From Leucogyrophana mollusca (lineage: Eukaryota; Basidiomycota; Agaricomycetes; Boletales), in assembly GCA_021014945.1 (NCBI GenBank), contig MU266482.1, positions 6,597 through 68,302 of the forward strand: a stretch of 61,706 bases of DNA. The letters are read 5' to 3'. A program made the translations under genes and the position numbers. The notes beneath the pieces were generated by a model that was not told the DNA's origin, did no database searches, and saw nothing but the letters and a program-made list of their open reading frames with translations. This document shows, piece after piece, positions 37,674-49,100 of this stretch (the stretch's first letter is position 1; every line of letters starts with the position of its first letter).

Positions 37674-37760
37674 GCGTTGCTGATATGGTCGAGTGGTTAT
37701 CTCTGCTGTTCATTTTGGCCCAGGTGTTAAAAGGTCGGGGGTTCGATTCCGGCCAACGCC
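37674..37760 (+). other. Degenerate tRNA-like sequence 1
   Basis: Perfect pol III box matches are present: A box TGGTCGAGTGG at 37,686 and B box GGTTCGATTCC at 37,740. The 54-bp spacing would suit a long-variable-arm (Leu/Ser) tRNA. GCGTTG (37,674) can pair with CAACGC (37,754), but the T stem and anticodon stem do not close. It is probably a decayed tRNA, a tRNA-derived repeat or organellar DNA. Confidence 0.35.
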
Positions 37761-37829
37761 TTACTTTATTTTGTAATTGCGGCCTCGAGATGGGTAGGCT
37801 ATATACGCTTGCTGCTATTGAGTAGTATT

Positions 37830-37905
37830 AGTCTTGTAGTATAACGGTAGTAAGTAGTGTCCTTTCAGTCCAAGTGGCGAGAGTTCGAACCCTGCCACTG
37901 GCTTG
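37830..37905 (+). other. Degenerate tRNA-like sequence 2 (Glu-like loop)
   Basis: An A box TAGTATAACGG (37,837) and a GTTCGAACC B box (37,883) are spaced 45 bp apart, normal for a tRNA. A CTTTCA loop (37,862-37,867) would give anticodon UUC (Glu). The D-loop form GTATAACGGTAGTA is of the bacterial/mitochondrial type. The acceptor, T and anticodon stems do not pair properly, so I do not call a functional tRNA. Confidence 0.35.
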
Positions 37906-39099
37906 TTTTTTTGGCTTGACGCGACTGCCTTTCCTGGAGTATGGTCTAGTATCCTATGGTATTCAATTCGTTTCCGGGGTCCTACAGGCCTACGTTTTGG
38001 GAGTCAGTGTTAGGAACTTTTTGTTTGGTAGCCCCTTGGAATGTACAGCTAATTTTATACAAGGTTATCGATCTGTAAGTAAGTACCCCTACACGGCCAG
38101 CTCGGACACGCTTGAAGGCTAAGTAAACCCAGTTGGGCCTTGGCAGGGAGCTCCAAGTTCTGACTCCACACTTCTTCGATTGAGCGCCCGTTACTATATA
38201 CTGTGGCTTGATTCTGCCTCTGACTCTAGTCTGACTCTGTTTTTTTTCTGTTGACGAATTTGAGTGTGCTCGTCCTGAGCCCTTTCTATCGGCATCTTTG
38301 TACTTGCCGCCCAATCGATTAATGTCTGGTGTCCTTGATCAGCCCTCTTGGGCCCTCGTGGATCGTGGTGCCGTGAACACCTTCCTGTTCCATGACAGAC
38401 ACGACCCTCCAGATCTACCTTCAATGGACGAATCGGAGTCTCAGACTATCCACGGTAGCCACGGTGTTTTACTTCCCATTCCGCAGTTCCGTACGCGGCG
38501 GTACGCCGCCTTGCATTATTGTTCATCGGGGACACTTAACTGGATCTGATGGGTAAGGGCTGCTGTTTCCATCTGCTTCATCCTAATCAAAGTCCATCAC
38601 ACCGATTTAACATCTGAAACCAAGGAGCTTTTCCCGGCCCCGTGATAGATTGACCGAGCTATCGATCAACACACCCAACTTGAACTTCTATGTGGCGATG
38701 GTCACCTTATGAGACCCATCGACGTGGCTTTCAGCGGCGTGCCTGATGGTGATCACTCTCACCTATGCCCGTGCCTTTGGTGAATGCCGCAAATTGACTA
38801 AACATAGAAATTTGACACGAGCTACCCTGGTGCACGAGCCTGCTTGTATCCATCTGGTGTTTCGCACCGCGAGTGATGCAGGTTGCCCAGAATGTCACGT
38901 ATCCCTCGTTCCTCTCCCGGCATTCGAGCGTGAGCTGGCAAATCGCGCACGCCCGTTCCTTTTGTGCCGAGGTCTTGGAATCTGTTTCCACGATCATGGT
39001 CTGGCTCGATATAAAAGCGTGCTGGAACTGTGGTCTATTCCACGGAAGTCTTGTCCTTCGTGTATCGAGGTGCTGAGTGGGCGATTTCTTGACATTATC

Positions 39100-41447
39100 A
39101 TGCGTTCTTCCTATTTCGTCGCTGCCCTTGTCCTTCTGAAAAGGGTAGCGTCGCAGCAAATTTACGATATAGTGAGTCTACTTTACGCTCGGCCCATGCT
39201 TCTACGTGAACTGACTGGGTTTCTTTTCCCGGATTCCAGTGGGCAACGACCTGGGATCGTTCAGACTTATTTACTTATTTCCAACCAACCCCCGACCCCA
39301 TCGATTTTGTTACTCCTGGGGCTATCGGGAGCGCCGATATTGTCATCGATGACTCCTCTGTATACCAGACGGTTTACGGTTTTGGTGCCACCCTCAGTGA
39401 GTTCAAGGGCTTGGCCCACGAGGCCCAGTTTTTGACCATGTCGAAGCCGATTCTTCTGCTGGGTTGTTGAACAACTTGAAGGTCAGCATTACTGACTACG
39501 CTCAAAGATATGTCGCTGACGGCCCTCGCTACCTCTTTCGGCAGGCCCAGAACTCTGGAAGTTACTGGCAGCTGATGGATTACCTCTTCAACGGTAAAGG
39601 CGCTGCTTGCTACATGATGCCGGTCACTGAGGCAGCTGCGCCCTAAGCAACGGACGGGGCCAACGCAGCCGGTTTCTCTTATATCCGTGTTCCTCTCGGC
39701 GCATCGGATTTCTCTACGGATGGTGAGCAACATGGCTAGTTTTGTCATATTTCTCACTGATATACATTCTCCACAGCATACAGCTACGATGATACCAGTG
39801 GGGACACCTCTTTGAGCGATTTTGACATTGGTGCCGCACCCTCTGATGTATTCTCTGTTCTGACCGACATTTTGTCCATTAACAACATGCTGAGGGTGCA
39901 TGTTGTGCCGTGGTCACCGGTAGGCATGACTTAATTTATCTGCAGAGCTGCCCACCCTGAACGACTCCACCCAGCCTGCTTGGATGAAGAGCGGAGACAC
40001 GATGGATGGGGGTGACCTGGACAGCCAGTATGTTTCGACGAGTACGTTGATTTTACTTGTAGTGGTGGACTTCCCGTCTCAGCTGTCTCCCCAGTGGCCG
40101 ACTACCTCCTGAAGAGTCTCCAAGGCTTCCAGAGCAAAGGTATCCCTGTTTACGCTATTGGAGTACAGGCAAGTAACGAATGTATCTGTGGACCTTGCGT
40201 GTTTATATTTACCCCCGATCTCCAAAATAGAATGAGCCCGAAAATAGCAACCCAACCTATCCGACATGCAGTATGCCTGTGGCCACTGAAGCGCAAATCG
40301 GGACGGCTCTACGGACACTCATGGACAATAATGGCTTCTCGAGCACTAAGATCATTGGATATGAGCACAACTGGAGTGACGCTGCCAACTATCCTGTGCA
40401 GCTTGTGCGTTGAGCCACCACCTATGTAAACCTACACTGACATTCCCTTATAGATGCAACAGGCGGAAAGCGCTTTCGCTGGGGTGTCATTCCACTGTTA
40501 CGAAGGATCTGTTAGCGAACAGGCTGATTTTACATCCCAATACCCCGACAAGGTGTGTGGTATCATCCACTATTATGATCTTCTGGTGATTGACCCCCCA
40601 TCCCTCCTGTCAGGAAGTATACTTCACAGAATGTACCGGCACTATAGGCTCAGACTGGTGGAGCGACATTAAGGCGAGTTCCTTCAAAAGCCGCATCAGA
40701 GAACATTGTATTAACTCCGACATCTTGCGAATAGTGGTATACGGATAATCTGTGAGTATCTTGACATCGAGGACTGAGTTGTGTTCCGGTTGTCCTTACC
40801 CTCCAAACAGCTTCATCGGCAGCATCTCGTACGGTTCATCAGCGGGCCTCATGTGGAATTTGGCGCTCGACGGGAATGGTCAGCCAACGCTCCCAGGAAC
40901 GAACAGCTGCACGAGCCCTGGGTGCCGTGGAGTTGTACAGATCAACAGCGACGGTTCCTGGAGCGTCAACCAAGAGTGTACGTTCTTGGATATCTTCTCT
41001 CCCAATGACGTGACATAACAAACACCTGTTCAGTCTACGCTATGGCTCAGGCATCAAAGGCTATCCTCCCGAGAGACGTTGGTGGCCCATGGGGTCAGCG
41101 AATTGGCGTTAGCGTTGGCGGCTCCCTGGACTGGGCCCTAGTCGTCGGTGCATATGTCACAGGTCGTGTCTCTTCCACCGATTGGGACAGATACAGTATC
41201 GTCGTACTGAACTGGTAGGCGCCACGAAACCAGACTCTCGAGCTGTCAGTGCTGATGATATCGCAGGGATGATAGTGCATCGACTACATTTAACCCGGTG
41301 CCCGTAGAGGCTACCATTGAGTTCAGGGGTATGCAGGTATGTTGAAAGGTGGTATAAGCCTGAAATACTTCTGACCGGTGGTCGTAGGCAACTTATACGT
41401 TCCCTGTGGGGGTCACCACGCTTTGGTGGTACGCAGAGCCCAACTGA
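39100..41447 (+). CDS. Secreted GH30 glycosidase, probably endo-beta-1,6-glucanase
   Basis: Exon 1 gives a signal peptide (MRSSYFVAALVLLKRVAS). Then follow VYQTVYGFGATLTDSSAGLL, SGSYWQLMDYLF, FSYIRVPLGASDFS, LRVHVVPWSP, PAWMKSGDTMDGG, IPVYAIGVQNEPENSNP (acid/base Glu in NEP), IIGYEHNWSD, GVSFHCYEG, VYFTECTGT (nucleophile Glu), WWSDIKWYTDNL, LMWNLALDGNG, AMAQASKAILPRDVGGPWG, VGAYVTGRVSSTDW and FPVGVTTLWWYAEPN at the end. This is a complete GH30 barrel plus beta domain; the closest fungal group cleaves beta-1,6-glucan of fungal walls, so wall remodelling or mycoparasitic digestion is likely. The gene has many short introns. Two of them (40,169-40,230 and 40,674-40,734) need GC-AG splicing to keep the conserved VQ/NEP and DIK/WY junctions. 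Confidence 0.9.
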
Positions 41448-41828
41448 AGTTCTACCACACAAGTGGACGTCGAACTGCTTGCGCCTTATTGTGCTTGATT
41501 GGGGTCCAAGGTTTATGTCGTTGTAATTTATTGGCTGTATTTTCTTTTGGTTTAAATGGTTTATATTTGCGATATCTTAACCTGATTCTTTGGTACGCAC
41601 TGGCACCAAGACCAGCAAAATGAGTACGAGTTCCGATAATTTGAAGTTGATATGAATGGCTTACGAGTGAAACGTACAGCATTGGTATTGGCACACACAA
41701 ACATGCATGGTATATCACTATTCGAAATTTCGCCCTGTTCTAAACCCTGTTGCCAGTATGTTTCACAATCAGTCTGAACAGATACCTCGTGTCATCCCTT
41801 CCGCCCGACCGGAAAGCACCCACGACAC
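41448..41828. other. Intergenic stretch, no gene recognised
   Basis: AT-rich 3' flank shared by the convergent GH30 gene and the hypothetical gene at 42,325. Nothing else is seen. Confidence 0.45.
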
Positions 41829-42325
41829 CTAGCTGTTAAGTCTTGCTCTCTTCGCGGCGAGCTCCTCACTCTCCTCTTCTGTCCATATCCTGCCCTTTCG
41901 CTTGCTCCTAACAGAGGCGGCAGAGGAATGAGAACCTTTAACGCGTAATTCCCCTGTTCGGTCATTCTTGGGATCAGCAAATCTACCGGGGATGTAAAGG
42001 TATGTAGATACATACCAAACTCAAAAAGAGGCATTTGGTTTTCTTTGTCGACGACTGGAATTGCTGGTGCGGCTCTTTTCTGCCCAGGCTGAGGGCTATC
42101 TTCAAAGGGAGAGCGGCTTTCAACAAGTGTGGGGGTTTCGATGTGGGGTAAGGGTTTTTTATGCTGTGCGAGATGGGCTTGAAGCATTCGGGCTTTGGCA
42201 TCGAGGATCTCCTCTTCAACCTCGTACCCCTGAAGGCGATCAAGAAGGACGGGAAGTTGGTCGACGATTGTTGAAGCAAGTAGAGCTAGAGAAACGGGGG
42301 GTGATCGCGGCCGTGGGCTTTCCAT
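41829..42325 (-). CDS. Hypothetical small, possibly nuclear protein
   Basis: From the ATG at 42,325 a frame reads MESPRPRSPPVSLALL, DQLPVLLDRLQGYEVEEEI and MLQAHLAQHKKP, a helical region, then a Pro/Glu-rich stretch to DKENQMPLFEFG, where a GTATGT donor follows. A downstream segment in another frame reads SVRSKRKGRIWTEEESEEL with AAKRARLNS and a stop at 41,829-41,831. That charged tail looks like a nuclear signal, but I could not find a splice that joins the two in frame; without splicing the frame runs on to 41,792. I recognise no family. The first exon is fairly convincing; the 3' structure is uncertain. Confidence 0.4.
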
Positions 42326-42837
42326 GGGAACGTACAGTTAACGATAAAGGGGTGGGGGAAGAAAACAGAAAGGCTAGCTTGAGGATGAAAACGCGAGCTC
42401 CACCTTATAAGGAGCAGCATTTCAATCCAGACTAGCAGCTGTGTCGGATATATTGGTTCTAATGCATTTCAAAGCTGGCTGACTTGCGCACCTAGACGAA
42501 TGGAATTGAGGGCATCCTGGATCATTTGCGAAACAGGTGAGGGTGGATACCGATTGTGGAGGACCAGCCGAAAGAATTGACAAGCTCTGCACTCGTGCCA
42601 CCGGGCGACAAATGACAACGACACAACTTTCCTTTAAATCGTAGAACATTAGAAGACCCCGGGCTGCTCGAGTTTGCAGAACTTGTCTCACCAGAGCTTC
42701 TCTACGTAACAACGCGTGCCCGAAGGCTGCCGTCCGACGGCCGGTTCAAGACCTAAAGACTTCCAGAACATTCTCCGGATGGACATGATGCATAAATCGC
42801 TGGGTATCAAGCCAATCCGTTCGATACAACTATCTCC
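42326..42837. other. Spacer between divergent small genes
   Basis: It lies between the start codons at 42,325 (minus) and 42,838 (plus). One minus frame (42,422-42,712) shows no motif. It is probably promoter sequence. Confidence 0.45.
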
Positions 42838-43248
42838 ATGAGCGAAGACACTCAACCACCAGCAGAAGCAACAAGCAGCGTTCCCCTGCTCACTGCTCCC
42901 TCAAACGGGGGAAACTCGACGCAGGTGCATATAGAGTCAGATCAAGCCCTCAAACTGGACGGCCTGGGTCCGATGGTGGTGAACAGCGATGGGGTCAGTA
43001 GTACAAGCTCCCGATTGGGTGCATGTTGCATGGTATGCTCAGACTGAATACTGTACTCGCAACTGCACGTAGACTCTGTCGCGGATCGCAAATTGGGAGA
43101 GCATGACCGAAGCAGAGAGAGACAGGACGATGCGAGTGCTGGCAGCTAGGAACAAGTGCGTTTGACACGCAAGAGCCATGCCGAGCCGCTTCAGCTAACC
43201 TTCTTATTACATAGGATTCGCTTGGCGAAACAGAGCGAGAGGGCGTGA
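42838..43248 (+). CDS. Small conserved fungal protein, function unknown
   Basis: Three exons (42,838-42,993; 43,073-43,155; 43,215-43,248) join in frame to 90 residues. The first half is polar (MSEDTQPPAEATSS onward). The second half reads DGTLSRIANWESMTEAERDR, TMRVLAARNKIRLAK. A TLSR-x-x-x-W, Met-Thr, Glu-Arg, Thr-x-Arg, Arg-Asn pattern of this kind is familiar to me from short uncharacterised fungal proteins, but I cannot attach a function. If the last intron is not spliced out the frame differs. The 3' end lies just before an 80-bp element that recurs in inverted orientation about 1 kb away. Confidence 0.55.
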
Positions 43249-43270
43249 GGAAACAAATGGCGTCGGTCTT

Positions 43271-43348
43271 ACAGCTGTTTCCGAAAACCTTGTCCAGCGT
43301 GTCCAAATGCGGTTTTTAATCCAAAAAATGTGAATAATTCGAGAAATC
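43271..43348 (+). repeat. Inverted repeat, left half
   Basis: It begins ACAGCTGTTTCCGAAAACC and ends GAGAAATC. It matches the reverse complement of 44,248-44,325 with a few substitutions and small indels. The pair could be the ends of a short non-autonomous element of about 1.05 kb, but I see no target duplication or transposase. Confidence 0.7.
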
Positions 43349-44247
43349 GAGGAAAGCCAGAAAACATCGCTGAATGGCGGCTCTGATGATTCTTTCACGC
43401 TCTTCCACGGCCCCTTCGCACTTGTCTTTCAGGTGTACGCCTGACAGCTCCTTCCGATGTCAGTAGTCGACGAAGCAAGTTGGATCGAAACGACGACGAG
43501 CCCACGCAGAACATATTCTATGACAGATGAACTGGCGGCACGGAAGCAACATTGGGAGCGGCCGCAAGCCAGGAGAGTATATTTTCTACAGTCGGGATGA
43601 TCGCCGAGCCGATTGACCTACGGAGGCATGGGTCAAAGCAGTATCAGGGCACTTCTCTCGAGTCTCACAGCGGCCCACCCCATCACTAGCACACTTTGAA
43701 TATTCAGAGCCTCCTTAGGCCTCTTCGATGTATTTACTTATCACAAAATATAGGTAGTTCCCCTAGACAAGTCTGGAATCGGAATCCTGCTGAAGAAGGT
43801 CCGGCAGAGAAGGGTTCTGAGTTGCAGGATAACTTGATAACACCATAGGGCGTGCCCAACGAAGATAACTGGTCGCGGTTGCGAAGCCAGCTCAGAGTCC
43901 AGAATCCGGTTGACTTGAGCAATGAATTGGAGGTGTGGGCTCCAGCTGACAACAACCACGCCAACCAAAAAAAAGTCATCAACATAGAGAAAGTACACAC
44001 TCACCTGCCCCAAACACTCTTTTCAGTCTCGACGCACGGTAAGCACCCTTCCCAATGTCATATTATGTCGCAGCAACTCCATCGAGCTGCCAGCCTTCCG
44101 GAAGGACTTCCAAGGCACTCTGTTCGACATCGGAGCTGATTTCTTGAAGCCTCGTGGTTCTAGAGCAGATCCCGGGGAGCAGGCATTGGTTACAAGTGTA
44201 AACGAGCAAGAGACTGGCAAGTAATGGATAGATGTGTGGGTTTTCTG

Positions 44248-44325
44248 GATTTCTTGAATTGTTTGCATTTTTTGAATTAAAAACTGAATTCGGACACGCC
44301 GGACAAGGTTTTCGGAAACAGCTGT
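44248..44325 (-). repeat. Inverted repeat, right half
   Basis: Partner of 43,271-43,348; it ends GGTTTTCGGAAACAGCTGT. Similarity stops at or near these outer ends, and it fades through indels on the inner side. Confidence 0.7.
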
Positions 44326-45050
44326 ATTGCAAGCCTTCGAGCTGCAAAGTTTATCGTTATCCGAGCCGGTGCCTGTGCTGCGCCTTGGTGATCCACACTG
44401 CACATCCTTTGGCTGGATTGTGACACCGCGCCACAATTTATAGTGTGGATGGTTCAAAGAATGAAAAACTCTCCTGCAGCTGATCGTCAAAAGGAAGGTT
44501 CTGTTTCCTTACGAGATATACTATTAGCTCAATTGAAGACATTGCCATCCTTTGTGACGCTCCGTGACGATCCTCATTCCAATCATCGCCATCCTTCATT
44601 CACCACTCACCTGGGCGCACTTTTGGGCCCTCATCACGCGCAACGCGGCTATCCGCAGCCCCAATGAGACCGTCTGCCGCATCTTGATACATGACCATGA
44701 ACATAGTAGCTCCTGAAGCGGTTCAACATGAGCTAGCCAAGTTGAAGGCACCATGGTACTCTCTGTAGTTTGCGGCGCTGCAACTGACTCGGACGATCGA
44801 TGAAGTTCAGTAGAGCAGGGATCATGTGGAACAGACCGCGGTTCTGGATTCGTCGGTCGTCGGCGGTGGGTGTTCTCAATAGTCAGTGCCAAATTTACTG
44901 CGAAACTTGTTCCGCAGAAGTAGAGGTCCCCACGCCAGTTAAGCAGGCCAGACTCGAGCCAGCGGTCAATATGTTCTATGCCAATTATCGTAACCAATCA
45001 GTCGATCACAGCCAACACAGCCATCGGTGACCCTCAGCTCAACTTGAAAA

Positions 45051-45503
45051 CTAAAAACTGTTCGGGCAGACTCTGAACGAGCTTGTGTGCCGCACGTCTG
45101 GTCCAGTGTTTGTGTAGACCATGGTGCCCCAGAACTCCTCTTCGGGGCCAAAGGAGAATTAGAAGCCAAACGTCTGTGAAATGAAAACACAAGACGTACG
45201 GTGAGTGCCCTTGCAACCATCGTCAGAGTAGAGGATCAGACGTGGCCCCTGGCCCGTTGTGAATGCCCATGAAGTGAGTTGGTCGTTTAAATGAGTTGAT
45301 TTGTCAAACGACGTGCAATGTTTGGCATCTAAGCAGTTCCCGCTAAATTTCCCGCTGAAAGTATGCGCCGCATCGCCCTTGCAATCTGAGGTAGTCCAGC
45401 CTGCAAATACCCAATCTTTCCCATTGAGGGGGGTTGGTTTGCAGGTGGCGGCCGCAAGACCGGCAAAGGCAAGAAAACCAATAACAGTGGCTCTGGAGAG
45501 CAT
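45051..45503 (-). CDS. Small secreted protein (SSP family, intact right-arm copy)
   Basis: Two exons (45,503-45,200 and 45,139-45,051; 60-nt intron) join in frame to 130 residues. A signal peptide (MLSRATVIGFLAFAGLAAAT) precedes CKPTPLNGKDWVF, WTTSDCKGDAAHTFSGKF, KHCTSFDKSTHLNDQLTSW, LILYSDDGCKGTH and, after the intron, EFWGTMVCTNTG and SSSRVCPNSF. Six Cys residues remain in the mature part, suggesting disulphides and an extracellular role. The intron follows the LYSD motif in phase 1, as in the other family members. The left-arm copy lacks one base and is broken. The function is unknown; the gene lies about 640 bp downstream of giant gene B and is co-oriented with it. Confidence 0.75.
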
Positions 45504-46145
45504 GCTCTATAACGAAGTCAGTGGGTGAAAGCGTGAAAGGTGAGTGAGTACGAACTACTTGGCTGGCGACGATGACCGATTCTGAGGCCAGTGTGCCGCA
45601 AGGTTTATGTAGTTTCTCTCGTGATTCGCTTGACCTTTCGTATTCTAACCAGCGGCAGAGCATGCGGCCTGCAAGGAACGACATCGTCATGCATGCTAGG
45701 ACGGGCTAAGGCCCTCTGTAAGAAACCGTAAAAAAGATGCCAAGAGCCATAAAACATGTGCTCCAGCATATGTCCACCGTCACGAAGGACCCCAGCCTAT
45801 TCCCAAGGAGGTTCGACCCCAGAGTCCTGAAAATCGCCCTCCGAGCCGCTCACACCTTATCACGCTGCCTGACGTTACATACAATATAAGGCAGTATAAT
45901 AGTTGACTGCAGTACACTGGCAAGGGTCTGCTACAAGGGTTCTATCGGCTGTCGTTCTCTCGTATCCTCGCGTTCGCATACAGTATGCAATCCAAGCAAA
46001 CAAAATCATCTTCACATAAGAAAAATTGCGAAAGACAAAACTCAATAAAGACTAAAAGGGAGCATGAGCAAAGTGCTTCAGAAACCGTGAACGAGATTCT
46101 CTTACCGGTGGATGTCTTTATGAAACTCGGGCAAAGGATTGGACA

Positions 46146-49100
46146 TTACGCACCGAAGTCCTCTGGTCCATCGGTAAGCGGCCTCCCTTGCAGGACCCTC
46201 CCTAGATGCGTCCGTAAGAACTCCATCCCTTTTCTGCGCATTGCAATCAATCCCTTCAAGGAAGGTACCGGTGTGTTCTGGAATGGTGACATCGCGGCGG
46301 CCTGGGGTCGACGTTCTGGTGCAATGAAGCCATCACTGCCGACCATCTCATCCTCATGTTCCAGGTCCCGTGCGTAGACCCCCAAAAATCTGCAGAGCTG
46401 CAGGTATGTCGGATAGTTCGGGAGGTAGAGTTGTCCCGCGAAGAGGTTGAGCTGGGGTATGAGTAACTCTGGGGGTGACCAGGCCCCCGGCAATGGCGGG
46501 ATGGAATGCAGACGTAGATCGTCGCAGGAACGCATCGCCTGGGTGACGCGTGGTGTATAGATATGGAGATGGACATGTTTACTGCGGCGGATATCCTTCA
46601 ATAGAGCGTTTACCTCAAACGGACTGAGAATGACTGCGAGGCGTCGAGGTGGCTGAGACCCTGTGGTTGACGAAATAATCCAGTTAACGGGGCGCAAGTA
46701 GTCATCGTATTTGTCTTCAGAATCACACTGGACGGTGGTTGAAAAGTCCCGCGTAACGAGCAGATCTTGCGACCACGCATTGCGTTCTAGGAATGGTGTA
46801 CTGGTTCTATCCAGAGTGCGGAACGCGGGAATGAATACAGTCGACCCAATTGGAATTTTCCCGTGTCGGATGAAGTCTCGAACTTGGGGGTCAACTTTGT
46901 GGGCGGCGGCGGGCACCGGAGGAGGTCGTTGTACTTGGGCCTCACGCTCGACCTCGTGGATGATCTCCCTTTCCTGTTCCTCATCCATCTGAGTGTCCGA
47001 CAGGGAAGTTACCCCGAGCTGGACGCATCTCTCTTGAATTTCGGGGGGCATTACGTTGCGATGAGGACTGTCTCCGCCAGGTTTGTACATCTCATCCAGC
47101 GTCAGTGCTTCCCTTTGGAGCCACGCGCTTTTCAGCTCGGCAATATTGGCGCCTCCAGAAGAGAAATCGGACCAAGCTGCGTGGCGGGCGTGATGGTCGA
47201 CTCCTTGCTGGGCCCAATGAGAGACGCGATGTTGGATGTCCATACAGGTTTCAAGCATCGTCCACCGTAGGATATCTATTGATTCTACCCGTTCTAGATC
47301 ACTTTTGGATGCAGCGAGACGAATGGCGCGATCAACCTCCAGGGGTGCAAAGAACATGACGGAGTGCCCGTGCCCCAATTTTCGCATACGCATACAGCCT
47401 ATGGGACGCGAAGTCAGGTCTATGAACGATTTTCACCTCTACACAGTCTACTGACCTTGCGCGAGCCGATCCTTGGTAACTTTGGGACCCAACGTAACAG
47501 CAGCACGAGAGCCTAAGGGCAGCTTAACGTCTGTTCCCCTGGTGTGCGCGTCGTCCAGATAGAGTAAACATTGGTCCAGGCGATGGGCAAACTGTGAAGA
47601 GACGAGCAACTCGACATTGCCGTCCCGGCTGAGAACCGCGAGCTCGTCGTCTTCGTTGAAATATATTGCGGCCTGAGCACTAGGTTTCACATCGAGCCAG
47701 CGAGCTACTAACTCCCTGTTTTGCAGCTCCAACATCTGGGCTCCGACATCCAGTAAGATCCGGATTTCGGGAGTCTGATCTCTAAGGAGTTTAAGGAAGT
47801 CATCCGTCGCAAGTTGTTGGCCATTTGGATTGGCTGTGCATTGATAGTAATTGTTCTCGGGCCGCAGTAGATAGGCGAGGACTCTGGCGTTTGTGCATAG
47901 TTGGTGCTCCGGATCTCGTTGGGTAATGGAGGTCGGTAGGAGATAACGATTGTCGTTGGTCCCGCTGAAGCCCGTAACGACATTGGAGACTTCCCGCTTC
48001 TGTTCAGCAAGATCCCATCCTGAGCAAGCTAGTTTTTGTGGGAATTCCTTGGCCTCCTTTGGGAAGACGACCCGTGACAGGAAGAAGTTGATGACGACCT
48101 GGTTGTGTCGAAAAAGAGGAAAGAGAAACTTGGAGCGTTGTTCAGTGGACTTCATGTTGACCCCGCTGAGTTGACGCAACGTTTCCGGGATGTTATCGCA
48201 ACCGCTGACCCACGTCTCGTATTCCAGATTGGGATTGTCGTCCTTGACAAGGAGCTGGAAACACAGCATCAGCTGCTCCTCCTCCAGACCTCCGTAGTAG
48301 TAACTTAGGCAGGTTAAGGTGACCGCGACGTCCGGGTGACCGAATTCTGCCCGTAATGCTGGTGCGTCTTTTGCGCGATAGGGCACGGCGAGCATGGTTC
48401 GACGTGGATCCAGCCCATAGTCTACCCTCCATCGTCTTTCCTTCAATGCATAAACGAGTATTCCGCAAGCAAGAAGTCCTCGGAGTAAGAGAAGTCCTGT
48501 CCAGATAGGGCCATTCCGACAGTACCCTTCAACAACTTGCACATCCTCCGCTGCGACCTCCGCTGCGGTTATGAATTTGAAGGCCGCTTGGCGAGCGATT
48601 GACGAGAACTGGTCGAAGTTGTGATTAGGGAGGGCGCTATCCATGATCACACTCGTCGCGATACGGTATACAAGAGCTTTGCCTGCATCGGCTTGGAGGA
48701 TACGAATCTGCGGGAATCGTTCAGAAGAGGACTCCTTGACATCCACTCCTAGGGGAAAGTCGTTCCGTAGTCGAAGGGCAAACCTTTTCGCAAGTGTCAG
48801 GATCTGTTGCGTTGTTGTCCATCGGTGGGGAAACCCTGTAAGCTGCTTCTGCAGCCCCTCGGTGTAAACCAGTTGATAGCGAACGTGCAAGATTTCGTCG
48901 CTTTCATCAAGAATGTCGCGAGCATGAAGTTCCAACCACTTCTGTGATTCGAGTAGCATCCCTGCAACGCTGGGCTTGAGATCAGAGACCAGATTTTGCC
49001 TGACGCTCATAAGCTTGTACGAGAGGATGTGATCCGGTTGTACGACCCAAACCCCATGCTCTCGGGCACACTCTTCCATGAGGTCGTGGATCGTTTCTGC

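Larger units (their letters stand above)
37276..39099. other. Gene-poor stretch between beta adaptin and GH30
   Basis: It contains two degenerate tRNA-like sequences (37,674-37,760 and 37,830-37,905) and no gene I can support. The longer frames at 38,298-38,549 and 38,746-39,435 lack motifs, and the second runs into the GH30 gene out of frame. Confidence 0.45.
43249..44563. other. Gene-poor stretch with an inverted repeat pair
   Basis: No gene is supported; the 44,023-44,490 minus frame has no motif and overlaps the repeat. An 80-bp inverted repeat pair brackets most of this stretch (43,271-43,348 and 44,248-44,325). Confidence 0.5.

Noticed and set aside
37674..37905. Two functional tRNA genes
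   Set aside because: Acceptor, T and anticodon stems do not pair despite good A and B boxes.
38746..39435. 229-codon plus-strand frame
   Set aside because: It crosses the GH30 signal peptide exon and first intron in a different frame and shows no motif.
39374..39901. 175-codon minus-strand frame
   Set aside because: It is antisense to well-supported GH30 exons.
44596..44997. 133-codon minus-strand frame in the right arm
   Set aside because: The left arm equivalent (about 24,195 onward) is interrupted early, the frame has no motif, and it lies in the SSP 3' flank. Probably chance.
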